From: an uncultured Chryseolinea sp.
GTDB taxonomy: Bacteria > Bacteroidota > Bacteroidia > Cytophagales > Cyclobacteriaceae
Reading direction: 5' to 3'
Length of the DNA: 11,133 nt
NCBI GenBank assembly: GCA_946478915.1
Contig: CAMLER010000100.1
Location: forward strand, 1 to 11,133
Part shown: one piece after another, positions 1 through 6,811 of the stretch
Layout of the letters: each line of letters opens with the position of its first letter
How positions within the stretch are numbered: the stretch's first letter is position 1
Program-made: the position numbers and the translations under genes
Notes under the pieces: generated by a model
Told to the model about the DNA's origin: nothing
Database searches by the model: none
Seen by the model: the letters and a program-made list of their open reading frames with translations, nothing else

Positions 1-20
1 GCTCCGGATCACGACACAGC

Positions 21-35
21 TCGGGGACACCCCGA
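21..35. repeat. Short GC-rich inverted repeat
   Basis: TCGGGG (21-26) and CCCCGA (30-35) are perfectly complementary around a 3-nt ACA loop. No T-run follows on either strand, so an intrinsic terminator is not well supported. It may be part of a larger element cut by the window edge. Confidence 0.4.
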
Positions 36-131
36 TCTTCCAGGCGATCAGCGATCGGTCGGCTCGATTGTATTCTGTGCTTTTCTCCTGATGTCTTGCC
101 CTTATTCCCTATTTTGTTTTACCTGCGTTGC

Positions 132-152
132 GGAGAGGGGTATAGGGTATAA
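132..152. repeat. Heptamer-period array A (GGTATAG-like)
   Basis: Three consecutive 7-bp units can be read: GGAGAGG, GGTATAG and GGTATAA. The last two contain an exact GGGTATA tandem duplication in the shifted register (138-144 and 145-151). It is short and could be chance alone, but the same 7-bp period appears in two other intergenic places in this window. Confidence 0.45.
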
Positions 153-203
153 GTTTTCAGGCAGTGTGAGGATTAAGAATGAGGGTGCAACTCTTTCAGA
201 CCG

Positions 204-238
204 CGACCTCGAACCTTAAACCTTGAACTTTAAACTAA
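204..238. repeat. Heptamer-period array B (GAACCTT-like)
   Basis: Five 7-bp units can be laid end to end: CGACCTC, GAACCTT, AAACCTT, GAACTTT and AAACTAA; the middle three are the clearest. The array ends one base before the complement of the TAA stop (240-242) of the minus-strand esterase gene, so it would lie in the first 37 nt of that gene's 3' untranslated RNA. No long hairpin is formed. Function unknown. Confidence 0.55.
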
Positions 239-239
239 G

Positions 240-1052
240 TTAGAACCCCATCACCTTCAACCACAACAAAAACTGAGATATCCATCCATACGTTGAATTT
301 CCTGGACTACCCGCACCAAAACCATGGCCGCCCTGCGTAAACAAATGTAATTCAACCGGGCGTCCAGCATTATACCATTTTTGATACATGTTAATGGCGT
401 GGACAGCAAATCCAAACTCGTCATCCTGCGTACAGGCCAGATACAATGGTGGTGCATCAGGAAGCACTTGCCCTACCCTTGAGGGTGGAATATCGGCATA
501 GATCGGTACTACGAAATCGGGACGATTACCCGCATCATAGTGAAACGCTGTTGAAGCTGCCACCATACCGCCAGCGGAGAATCCCATAATACCAATCTTG
601 TCCGGAGAAACATTATATTCTTTTGCGTGAGCCCTCACGTGGGCGATCGCCTGTCTTCCATCTGCGATGGCAAGCGGAATAATCGGTAAGCTTTCATCAT
701 CCCATGACTTTGGGTCGGCTGCATTCAGCATATCATCAAACGGATTCTCACCCTGGATATGTACAAGCCTATACTGCAAAAGAAATACAGTGATACCGTA
801 GCTAGTGAGGATTTTGCCAATATTGGTCCCTTCATGGTCGATAGCCAGGAAATGAAATCCACCGCCAGGGCAGATAATTACAGCGGTTTTGTCAGATGAT
901 TTACGGTCGGGTAGGTATACCGTTAGTTTTGGGCGGACTACGTTGTAGACCGTCATCACGTTCATGCTATTGTGATTATTTCTTCCTTCATCCCAATCCC
1001 AGTCCTCCGATCCCGGAGGGCTACCTTCATACAGATGTATAGACTTACTCAT
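240..1052 (-). CDS. Alpha/beta-hydrolase, acetyl-xylan-esterase-like
   Basis: A 270-residue protein of the alpha/beta-hydrolase fold, resembling the BD-FAE/acetyl-xylan-esterase-like group often labelled xylanase-linked esterase. The oxyanion-hole stretch PGGGF is at about 62-66. The nucleophile elbow is GFSAGG with Ser159, the likely acid is Asp210 or Asp211 in TQDDEF, and the base is His243 in GGHGFG, so the triad looks complete. No signal peptide or membrane segment is visible, so it should be cytoplasmic. In the family these enzymes remove acyl groups from sugars or small esters; the substrate here cannot be read. The ATG is preceded by GGAG at 4-nt spacing, which supports the start. It lies 150 bp downstream of the ATC-hydrolase-like gene on the same strand, too far for a clear operon. 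No glycoside hydrolase is nearby. Confidence 0.85.
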   Translation of the reverse strand: MSKSIHLYEGSPPGSEDWDWDEGRNNHNSMNVMTVYNVVRPKLTVYLPDRKSSDKTAVIICPGGGFHFLAIDHEGTNIGKILTSYGITVFLLQYRLVHIQGENPFDDMLNAADPKSWDDESLPIIPLAIADGRQAIAHVRAHAKEYNVSPDKIGIMGFSAGGMVAASTAFHYDAGNRPDFVVPIYADIPPSRVGQVLPDAPPLYLACTQDDEFGFAVHAINMYQKWYNAGRPVELHLFTQGGHGFGAGSPGNSTYGWISQFLLWLKVMGF

Positions 1053-1202
1053 GTTACTCCGATTCGTGTTTTTTTCTCTAATAATTTATTTGTCTTTGTC
1101 TTGAAAAAATTACCGCGCATCAGTTTAAAACTTTTGTAAAAGCGATTAAAAAATTAGTGTTGAAAGGCTCACACGAACAGTTGTCATCGTCGTTAGGACA
1201 TA

Positions 1203-1826
1203 TCATTTAACAAGCCGTTTGAACCTGAAATCACATTTGTCGGCGCCATACGCAATAGTGCTATTCCTTACTAATTCTAACCCGGCAAGATTGGAAGTAA
1301 CTTTATCTACTTCACAAAGAATGGATGCATACTTTTGAGCGTTATGCTTTTGAAATAGTTTACAGATTCCACATTCAAGGATATCAAAACCATATCCCAA
1401 ATCATAAGTCTTACTTTTATCAGTAATGACTACCGCCCGAAAACCATCAATATGACCCAACGCGCTAACTTTAGCATGGAAAACTCTGATTAACGGTCCG
1501 GCTATTATTGTTCCAATGAGTTTTGCCGGCAATCTTTTAATCCATTTCTGAAAGAAATTTTTGGGCGTTACGTAGTCGTAGGTGATTTCAAGACAGATAC
1601 TTTTAATTTGTTCGAACGATAGATTCATTCCTTCCAGCGTTTGAATTAAAGCAAGAAAATAGGCTGTAAAAACCAGGCGCCGGTCAATCGGATTGGTCGA
1701 CCTTGCTGCAAATTTCGTATCAACAGAAAGTATTTTAAACCGTTCGTCGACCTCTCTCACAACGACCGAAGCATTGGAGGGAAAATGTCTTTCAATTGCT
1801 TTGATAAAATTTTTTCTAAAGCGCAC
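1203..1826 (-). CDS. ATC hydrolase family protein
   Basis: A 207-residue protein whose C-terminal half matches the L-2-amino-thiazoline-4-carboxylic acid hydrolase family (Pfam ATC_hydrolase). The cues are the GFDILECGICKLF stretch (Cys152, Cys155), the LCEVD stretch (Cys171, Asp174) and the final GADKCDFRF motif (Cys198). In Pseudomonas the founding enzyme opens the ATC ring to N-carbamoyl-L-cysteine on the way to cysteine. Many family members have unknown substrates, and no carbamoyl-cysteine amidohydrolase is seen nearby, so the cysteine role is not supported by context. No signal peptide. The start is GTG, directly preceded by an in-frame TAG; an ATG lies two codons further up (ATG AAA TAG GTG), which is odd. 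There is no clear Shine-Dalgarno sequence. Family call fairly sure, function uncertain. Confidence 0.75.
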   Translation of the reverse strand: MRFRKNFIKAIERHFPSNASVVVREVDERFKILSVDTKFAARSTNPIDRRLVFTAYFLALIQTLEGMNLSFEQIKSICLEITYDYVTPKNFFQKWIKRLPAKLIGTIIAGPLIRVFHAKVSALGHIDGFRAVVITDKSKTYDLGYGFDILECGICKLFQKHNAQKYASILCEVDKVTSNLAGLELVRNSTIAYGADKCDFRFKRLVK

Positions 1827-1847
1827 CTATTTCATTTCGATCGGTAT

Positions 1848-1855
1848 CAAAAATA
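1848..1855 (-). promoter_or_regulatory. Candidate Bacteroidota -7 box
   Basis: The minus strand reads TATTTTTG here, a full match to the Bacteroidota primary-sigma -7 consensus TAnnTTTG. It lies 21 nt above the GTG of the ATC-hydrolase-like gene, which would give a very short leader. No TTTG is found at the expected -33 distance, so the call rests on one box only. Confidence 0.35.
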
Positions 1856-1962
1856 CTGTAAAAGATTATCTAATTGAATTCCCGGTTAACCAAATCCACT
1901 GCCGCCGATCGAACTCGGACACATCTGAACGAATTTGACACCGATGCTTTTCGCCAATTTCT

Positions 1963-1970
1963 GAGAGGAG
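1963..1970 (+). promoter_or_regulatory. Shine-Dalgarno-like site upstream of TTG 1975
   Basis: GAGAGGAG sits 4 nt before an in-frame TTG at 1975 that would extend the lipoprotein hydrolase by 19 residues. It is the best purine-rich match around this gene, yet the extension would put 19 mostly polar residues before the signal peptide. It therefore argues for, but does not prove, the longer start. Confidence 0.4.
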
Positions 1971-2031
1971 ACTATTGCGTGATTTAAGTCGAGATTACTA
2001 TTGTGGTATATTGTTTGGAAGGTCGGAATTG

Positions 2032-2880
2032 ATGCATTCCTTTTCAGTATACAGTCTCATGTTGATTTTTTTGTGGTGCCTTAATGGGTGTGCACAGGAT
2101 TCATCTGCAAAGCGTGAGGTTATCCAATTTCAAAATGAAAGCATTTCTTTCGAGGGTGAACTCAGTATTCCGGGTGGTCAGTCGACCTATCCTCTTGCCA
2201 TTTTCATTCATGGTTCCGGGCGTACTACTCGAGATGATTATATAGAATTTGTTTCCGTCCTGGATAGCGCGGGAATTGCCTCCTTCAGATATGATAAAAG
2301 AGGTGTAGGTGCTTCCGGGGGTGAATACAGCGACGTCGGCCCACATAACGCAGAAAAAGTATTCTCGCTTCTTGCCTCTGATGCAGCCGCCGCTATTCGT
2401 CATCTTAAAAATGACAAACGGATCTCAGACGATAAAATTATCTTAATCGGAGGTAGCCAGGCAGGATGGATTATTGCGGAATTAAATTCAATTTTGACCC
2501 CGTTCCTGTCAGTTTGCATTTCCGGACCGACGGTTACCGTAGGAGAAGAAATTTTCTATAGCGACCTTATTGAAAAAGACGGCTTTAACCAGACCGAGGC
2601 GGACGTTCTTCTACAGGAATTTAAAGGCCCATATGGTTATAACCCAATCCATGCTATTCAGAAAATGAAATCTCCTTCCTTGTGGATCTTCGGCGAAAAA
2701 GACGTTAGCATTCCGGTAAAGAAAAGCATTCATATCCTCGACTCTTTAAAAACAAGCTTGGTTCTTCCGGTTAAGTTGAAAATATATGCGCAGGCCGATC
2801 ACGGACTTTACAATCGTTCGGCGAATATGCGCGAGCCATATGTTAAACTAATCATCGATTGGATAAGGCAACAACTTTGA
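2032..2880 (+). CDS. Lipoprotein alpha/beta-hydrolase
   Basis: A 282-residue alpha/beta-hydrolase, counted from the ATG at 2032, with a lipoprotein signal peptide: a hydrophobic core followed by the lipobox LNGC, lipid-bearing Cys20. It should be membrane-anchored and face the periplasm or the cell surface. Visible motifs are HGSG at about 60-63 (oxyanion region), RYDKRGVGASGG at about 86-97, the nucleophile elbow GGSQAG with Ser142, Asp224 in EKDVSIP and His257 in ADHGLY, a complete catalytic triad. It resembles dienelactone-hydrolase/S9-type esterases found widely in Bacteroidota; the substrate is unknown. An in-frame TTG at 1975 with a good ribosome site would give 301 residues. I prefer 2032 because it yields a normal signal peptide and has GGAAGG and GGAA upstream. 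The permease follows after 109 bp on the same strand. Confidence 0.85.
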   Translation: MHSFSVYSLMLIFLWCLNGCAQDSSAKREVIQFQNESISFEGELSIPGGQSTYPLAIFIHGSGRTTRDDYIEFVSVLDSAGIASFRYDKRGVGASGGEYSDVGPHNAEKVFSLLASDAAAAIRHLKNDKRISDDKIILIGGSQAGWIIAELNSILTPFLSVCISGPTVTVGEEIFYSDLIEKDGFNQTEADVLLQEFKGPYGYNPIHAIQKMKSPSLWIFGEKDVSIPVKKSIHILDSLKTSLVLPVKLKIYAQADHGLYNRSANMREPYVKLIIDWIRQQL

Positions 2881-2989
2881 CCAGAATAAAATGTGCGCTG
2901 TAACCCTGACGTTTTAATTCGGTATTGCTTAAGTCCGGCACAATCGAACATACTACAGTTGAAAGAAGGAATAATCAAATAATAACAAA

Positions 2990-5440
2990 ATGTTCCAAAA
3001 TTACTTCACGGTCGCCCTTAGAAATATCCTTAAGAGCAAGGTGTTTTCGATCATTAATGTTTTAGGGCTAAGCATAGGGCTCGCAGCCTGCGTGTTGATT
3101 ATTCAGTTCGTAGCCTTTGAACTCAGCTATGACACATTCCATGAAAAACTTCATCGCACTTATCGCGTCACCAACGACCGATTTCAGCACGGCCGTTTGA
3201 TTCAACATGGCACAATTATGTATCCGACCATTGGGCCTACCATGGCTAAAGATTTTCCGGAAGTTGAAATGTATACCAGGTTAATGCCTGCTGGTACACT
3301 AAACGTGAAGATCGGCGAGAAGAATTTTAGAGGAGAAAGATCTCATTTCGCCGATGAGCATTTTTTCGAAGTCTTCAGTTTTAAGCTGGTAGCGGGCAAA
3401 AGGGATGGTTTATTAAAAGATCCGTACACAGCTGTCATAACGACCGCGACGGCAAAAAAATATTTTGGAGATGCCGGTGAGAACTATCAGGATTTTATAG
3501 GCAAGACCTTCTACTGGGGTCTTGATCAAACCCCATACAGAATTGACGGGATTTGTGAAGATATTCCTATCAACTCGCATATTCAGTTTGATGCGCTTGT
3601 ATCCTATTCGACATTGTACAGCGGGGAGGACAAGAATGCAGACAACAGCTGGACATGGTCTGACATGAGACACTATCTTGTCTTAAAGCCTGGAGCCGAC
3701 CACAAGGCGCTGGAGAAAAAATTTCCGGCCTTTAGTGAACGATATTTTCAAGGGGACAAAGTTTCAGGCAGCACCGAAAAATTTTATCTGCAGCCCTTAA
3801 AAGATGCGCACCTGTATTCCGATTACGAATATGACATTGCAATAACGGCCAGCGGCAAAGCGGTTTGGGCTATGTTGATAGTTGCTCTATTCATTTTAAT
3901 AATCGCTTGGATAAACTATGTCAACCTGACTACGTCGCGAGCATTGGACCGTGCGAAAGAAGTAGGACTTCGCAAAGTGATGGGCGCGATAAGAAATCAG
4001 TTGATCAAGCAGTTCGTGATTGAATCGCTCATCATAACTTTCTTTGCCGCAGTGGTGGCAATAGGGCTAGTGCTAATTCTTCAGTCGAGCTTCAACCGCG
4101 TCGTTGGTTATGATCTTTCCCTCGTAGAAATGCTACCATCCATGACCTTGTCTCATGTGTTTCTTCTGTTGGGTGTCTTCGTAGCAGGCGCCTTTCTCTC
4201 TGGATTTTATCCAGCTTTTGTGATATCATCCTATCAACCCGCAACAGTTCTGAAAGGAAAATTTATAAGATCCTCAAGAGGAAATTTTCTAAGAAAGGCG
4301 CTTGTTGTCTTTCAATTCACTTCTTCCACAACCTTGATTATTGGAACTTTTGTGGTCGGCAAGCAACTCACTTTTATGAACAATGCCGATTTAGGAATCA
4401 ATATTAAGAACGTCATCACAATCAGTTCCCCAGAATTAATGCCCTGGGATTCCACGTTTATTCAAAGAGTCGAGAGTTACAAAAACGCATTGGAACACAC
4501 CGATGGAGTAATCAGCGTTACCACAACGGGACGGCTACCTGGCGACAGGCTTGGACGGAGCTTCGGCGTCCGGCTCAGCGATACGGAATCTCACTATACC
4601 TTGTCTAATATGAATGTTGACTACAGTTTCTTTGACACGTATAACGTTAGCCTCCTCGCCGGAAGAAAATTCATTCCCGAGGATCACCATCCCGATTTTG
4701 ACAGGCTTGATAAAATCATTCTTAATAAAAATGCTGTACAACTTCTGGGTATCAAAAGCCCGGAAGATGCGGTGGGAAAAGAAATTATCTGGGGTAACAA
4801 TGACACGCGAAGATGGACTATCATTGGCGTTGTAAATGATTTTCATCAGGAGGGACTACAAAAACCAATGGAACCAATCTTCTTCCGTCCGGTTTACAGC
4901 ACTGGTTCACCTACGTCGGTGAGAGTGAATGCCTCGACTCTACCTGTCACAATAGCTGAAATTGAGGAAACGTATAAGAAATTCTTTCCTGGAAATTCCT
5001 TTGAATATGCTATTCTTGAAGATAACTACAGACGACAATACAATGATGATGCAAGGTTTGGAAGAGTCATTAGCATATTTACATTGCTTGCTATCATTGT
5101 TTCCTGCCTTGGTCTTGTGGGGCTCGCGTCCTTTACCGCAGCGCAACGAACAAAAGAAATCGGGATTCGCAAGGTTTTAGGCGCTTCAATCGTAAATGTG
5201 GTAAAAATCCTGTCATACGATTTTGTGAGGCTTGTCTTCGTTGCCGCTGTCATCTCGTTACCAATTGCTTACCTGAGCACGAGCAATTGGCTCAATGGCT
5301 ATGCTTATCGCATCAAGCCTGATTGGACCATGTTTGTAATTCCGATAGCAGCAGTGCTTATCATCGCTGTTTTGACAATAGGCTTTCAGGTCATCAAAGC
5401 AGCGTTAACAAATCCTGCAGAAACAATAAGATATGAATAG
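2990..5440 (+). CDS. ABC transporter permease, FtsX/MacB type
   Basis: An 816-residue inner-membrane permease with the two-module layout common in Bacteroidota. A first membrane helix (about 20-41) leads into a MacB-type periplasmic core domain (about 42-285). An FtsX domain follows with helices near 291-312, 343-366 and 388-410, then a helix near 437-456, a second periplasmic core (about 460-685) and a second FtsX domain with helices near 691-713, 748-762 and 780-803. Both FtsX modules carry the cytoplasmic coupling motif (RAKEVGLRKVMGA at about 321-333, RTKEIGIRKVLGA at about 720-732). Such proteins move or extract lipids, lipoproteins or peptides by mechanotransmission and need a MacB/LolD-like ATPase. 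None is encoded in this window, so the partner must lie elsewhere. The ATG has only GAAAGAAGGA about 19 nt upstream, a poor ribosome site. Confidence 0.93.
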   Translation: MFQNYFTVALRNILKSKVFSIINVLGLSIGLAACVLIIQFVAFELSYDTFHEKLHRTYRVTNDRFQHGRLIQHGTIMYPTIGPTMAKDFPEVEMYTRLMPAGTLNVKIGEKNFRGERSHFADEHFFEVFSFKLVAGKRDGLLKDPYTAVITTATAKKYFGDAGENYQDFIGKTFYWGLDQTPYRIDGICEDIPINSHIQFDALVSYSTLYSGEDKNADNSWTWSDMRHYLVLKPGADHKALEKKFPAFSERYFQGDKVSGSTEKFYLQPLKDAHLYSDYEYDIAITASGKAVWAMLIVALFILIIAWINYVNLTTSRALDRAKEVGLRKVMGAIRNQLIKQFVIESLIITFFAAVVAIGLVLILQSSFNRVVGYDLSLVEMLPSMTLSHVFLLLGVFVAGAFLSGFYPAFVISSYQPATVLKGKFIRSSRGNFLRKALVVFQFTSSTTLIIGTFVVGKQLTFMNNADLGINIKNVITISSPELMPWDSTFIQRVESYKNALEHTDGVISVTTTGRLPGDRLGRSFGVRLSDTESHYTLSNMNVDYSFFDTYNVSLLAGRKFIPEDHHPDFDRLDKIILNKNAVQLLGIKSPEDAVGKEIIWGNNDTRRWTIIGVVNDFHQEGLQKPMEPIFFRPVYSTGSPTSVRVNASTLPVTIAEIEETYKKFFPGNSFEYAILEDNYRRQYNDDARFGRVISIFTLLAIIVSCLGLVGLASFTAAQRTKEIGIRKVLGASIVNVVKILSYDFVRLVFVAAVISLPIAYLSTSNWLNGYAYRIKPDWTMFVIPIAAVLIIAVLTIGFQVIKAALTNPAETIRYE

Positions 5441-5456
5441 GCATGCAAATCAGTGG

Positions 5457-6587
5457 TTACGAGGACGCAACTGTAATTGATTCGGATGTCCTGGATCGGG
5501 CATCTCTTTCTGCTGATTTCTTAATGTTGCTTAGTTGAACACGCGACATTAAACCATGCACAGGCGGGTAAACGATTTTTCCCATCGCAAATTCAAGCCA
5601 CTTTGGAGACGACTTCATTCGCGCACGCGTAATCAATCGAGTTGCATCGGCGCCAATTGGCTCCAGTATGAACGCCCATGTCATGGCAAAAGGTCCACCC
5701 GCGCGTTTAATTTGTCCACCTATGACGAAATATTTTTCAAATTCAACATTATAAACATTAAAAAACTCATCACCTTTTGGTGTTGCAGACAGTTTGTCTC
5801 CCACTTGTCTACTCTCCCACCCATCGACCAGGTAGTTTGTACTTGGTACACCGTCATGATCCAGCGAATCGATACTGTACCATCCCCCACGATCACATCC
5901 CAATTGCATCAGGTACCGCCATACCAACGATGCAGGCGACTCAACATTTTGATGAAATGTCAGCTGATGCTTTGCGTCAACTATGATTTCGTCGCCCGGC
6001 AATGCAATGCTTTCGTCTTCCGGTAATTTCATCTTCCCCAGCTTCGATTCTAGATTCGCTGCTACCGAAGCGCGTATTAGTTTGGACCCAATTCCAATAA
6101 CACCATAGTACCGTCGAAGCTTTTTCCAACTGGCATCATCCGTCGCGGATGTCCTCAATTCAATAGCGATCGTACTCCCATGATGAAATGGTTCAACGGC
6201 GATGCTCCAGGCAATTTTTCCAAAACCCGGCTCTTCAAAAGAAGAATACTCATCGGGCGTTAACTTCTCAAATGGGATTTTCAATTGCCAGAATTTTCCA
6301 ACAGAACCGATCACCACTTCCCTACCCGGAATCTCTTCGAGAATAATAAAGCCGGTATCAGATTTGGTTATATCGTCGACGCCAAGTCCACCCTTGCTCC
6401 TACTCCTTGACGGCTCAGCAATTGCATCAGGCATTGTTCGGATATCGAAGAGTAGTCTAATCCATAAGATATCCGACATGTCAAAATGCCTTGCTGCATG
6501 CCATGCCACCTCAGGCTTCGCATTTACAAATATCCTGTGAATTTCCGTGTGGCGCGGATTCGGTAAAAATTTCTGAATGGCTCTCAT
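5457..6587 (-). CDS. Tandem SRPBCC-domain protein
   Basis: A 376-residue soluble protein without a signal peptide that appears to contain two SRPBCC (START/Bet v 1-like) domains in tandem. The first, about 14-185, has the hydrophobic beta-strand run REVVIGSVGKFW and ends in a long helix (about 151-184, SWKKLRRYYGVIGIGSKLIR). The second, about 205-360, has CDRGGWYSID at 231-240 and ends in a helix reading MSRVQLSNIKKSAE. Each half resembles a stand-alone SRPBCC protein family of about 150-200 residues. These folds bind hydrophobic ligands or act as small cyclases or hydrolases; no catalytic signature can be named. The last residues (RDARSRTSESITVASS) look disordered. The start ATG is preceded by GAAAGAAAG. 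It converges on the permease with a 16-nt gap, so the two 3' ends probably overlap in RNA. Confidence 0.8.
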   Translation of the reverse strand: MRAIQKFLPNPRHTEIHRIFVNAKPEVAWHAARHFDMSDILWIRLLFDIRTMPDAIAEPSRSRSKGGLGVDDITKSDTGFIILEEIPGREVVIGSVGKFWQLKIPFEKLTPDEYSSFEEPGFGKIAWSIAVEPFHHGSTIAIELRTSATDDASWKKLRRYYGVIGIGSKLIRASVAANLESKLGKMKLPEDESIALPGDEIIVDAKHQLTFHQNVESPASLVWRYLMQLGCDRGGWYSIDSLDHDGVPSTNYLVDGWESRQVGDKLSATPKGDEFFNVYNVEFEKYFVIGGQIKRAGGPFAMTWAFILEPIGADATRLITRARMKSSPKWLEFAMGKIVYPPVHGLMSRVQLSNIKKSAERDARSRTSESITVASS

Positions 6588-6762
6588 ATTCTTTCTTTCC
6601 CACTAAGCTCCTTTACGTTTACCGAAAAAGAAATGATCATTGCTCTATCGAAAAGTGACAAATATCAGCGAGGCGAAACCGTTGGACTTTGGAGAGTTTA
6701 ATGGGAAATAGTGGCTACCATTAGCAGCCAGAATATCAAGCATTGCAAAAGATTGGCGAAAT

Positions 6763-6779
6763 CTACATAGGAAATGTAG
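6763..6779 (-). terminator. Weak hairpin downstream of the dioxygenase gene
   Basis: CTACAT (6763-6768) and ATGTAG (6774-6779) form a perfect 6-bp stem around a 5-nt loop, 32 nt past the dioxygenase stop codon. There is no T-run after it on the minus strand, and the stem is only moderately GC-rich, so it is at best a weak terminator or 3'-end stabiliser. Confidence 0.25.
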
Positions 6780-6811
6780 CGAGCAATTTCCGACCGCTTT
6801 CGAGATATAGG

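Larger units (their letters stand above)
1..239. other. Left-end intergenic region, no supported gene
   Basis: No convincing coding sequence is visible. The first 60 bases are 39/60 G+C, clearly richer than what follows, and contain a perfect 6-bp inverted repeat with a 3-nt loop (TCGGGG-ACA-CCCCGA, 21-35) and several CGATC/GATCG words. All three forward frames run in from the window edge; frame 1 stays open to a TAA at 218-220, but it has no recognisable domain and no start can be judged. The rest of the gap holds two short 7-bp-period arrays, listed separately. The GC-rich patch could be the tail of a truncated gene or a dispersed intergenic repeat; the window does not decide. Confidence 0.5.

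Noticed and set aside
1..219. Frame-1 open stretch running in from the window edge to the TAA at 218-220
   Set aside because: No recognisable protein family, it changes base composition midway and runs through a repeat array; it more likely reflects chance openness than a truncated gene.
1104..1129. Possible minus-strand promoter of the esterase gene (TAATTTTT)
   Set aside because: One mismatch in each of the -7 and -33 boxes in an A/T-rich stretch; such matches are expected by chance.
1693..1938. 81-codon open frame on the plus strand spanning the divergent gap
   Set aside because: Most of it is antisense to the ATC-hydrolase-like gene, the rest runs through the promoter region, and no ribosome site or motif supports it.
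5556..6026. 156-codon open frame on the plus strand
   Set aside because: Antisense to the second SRPBCC domain; its product is low-complexity and rich in Cys, Arg and His, with no signal or motif.
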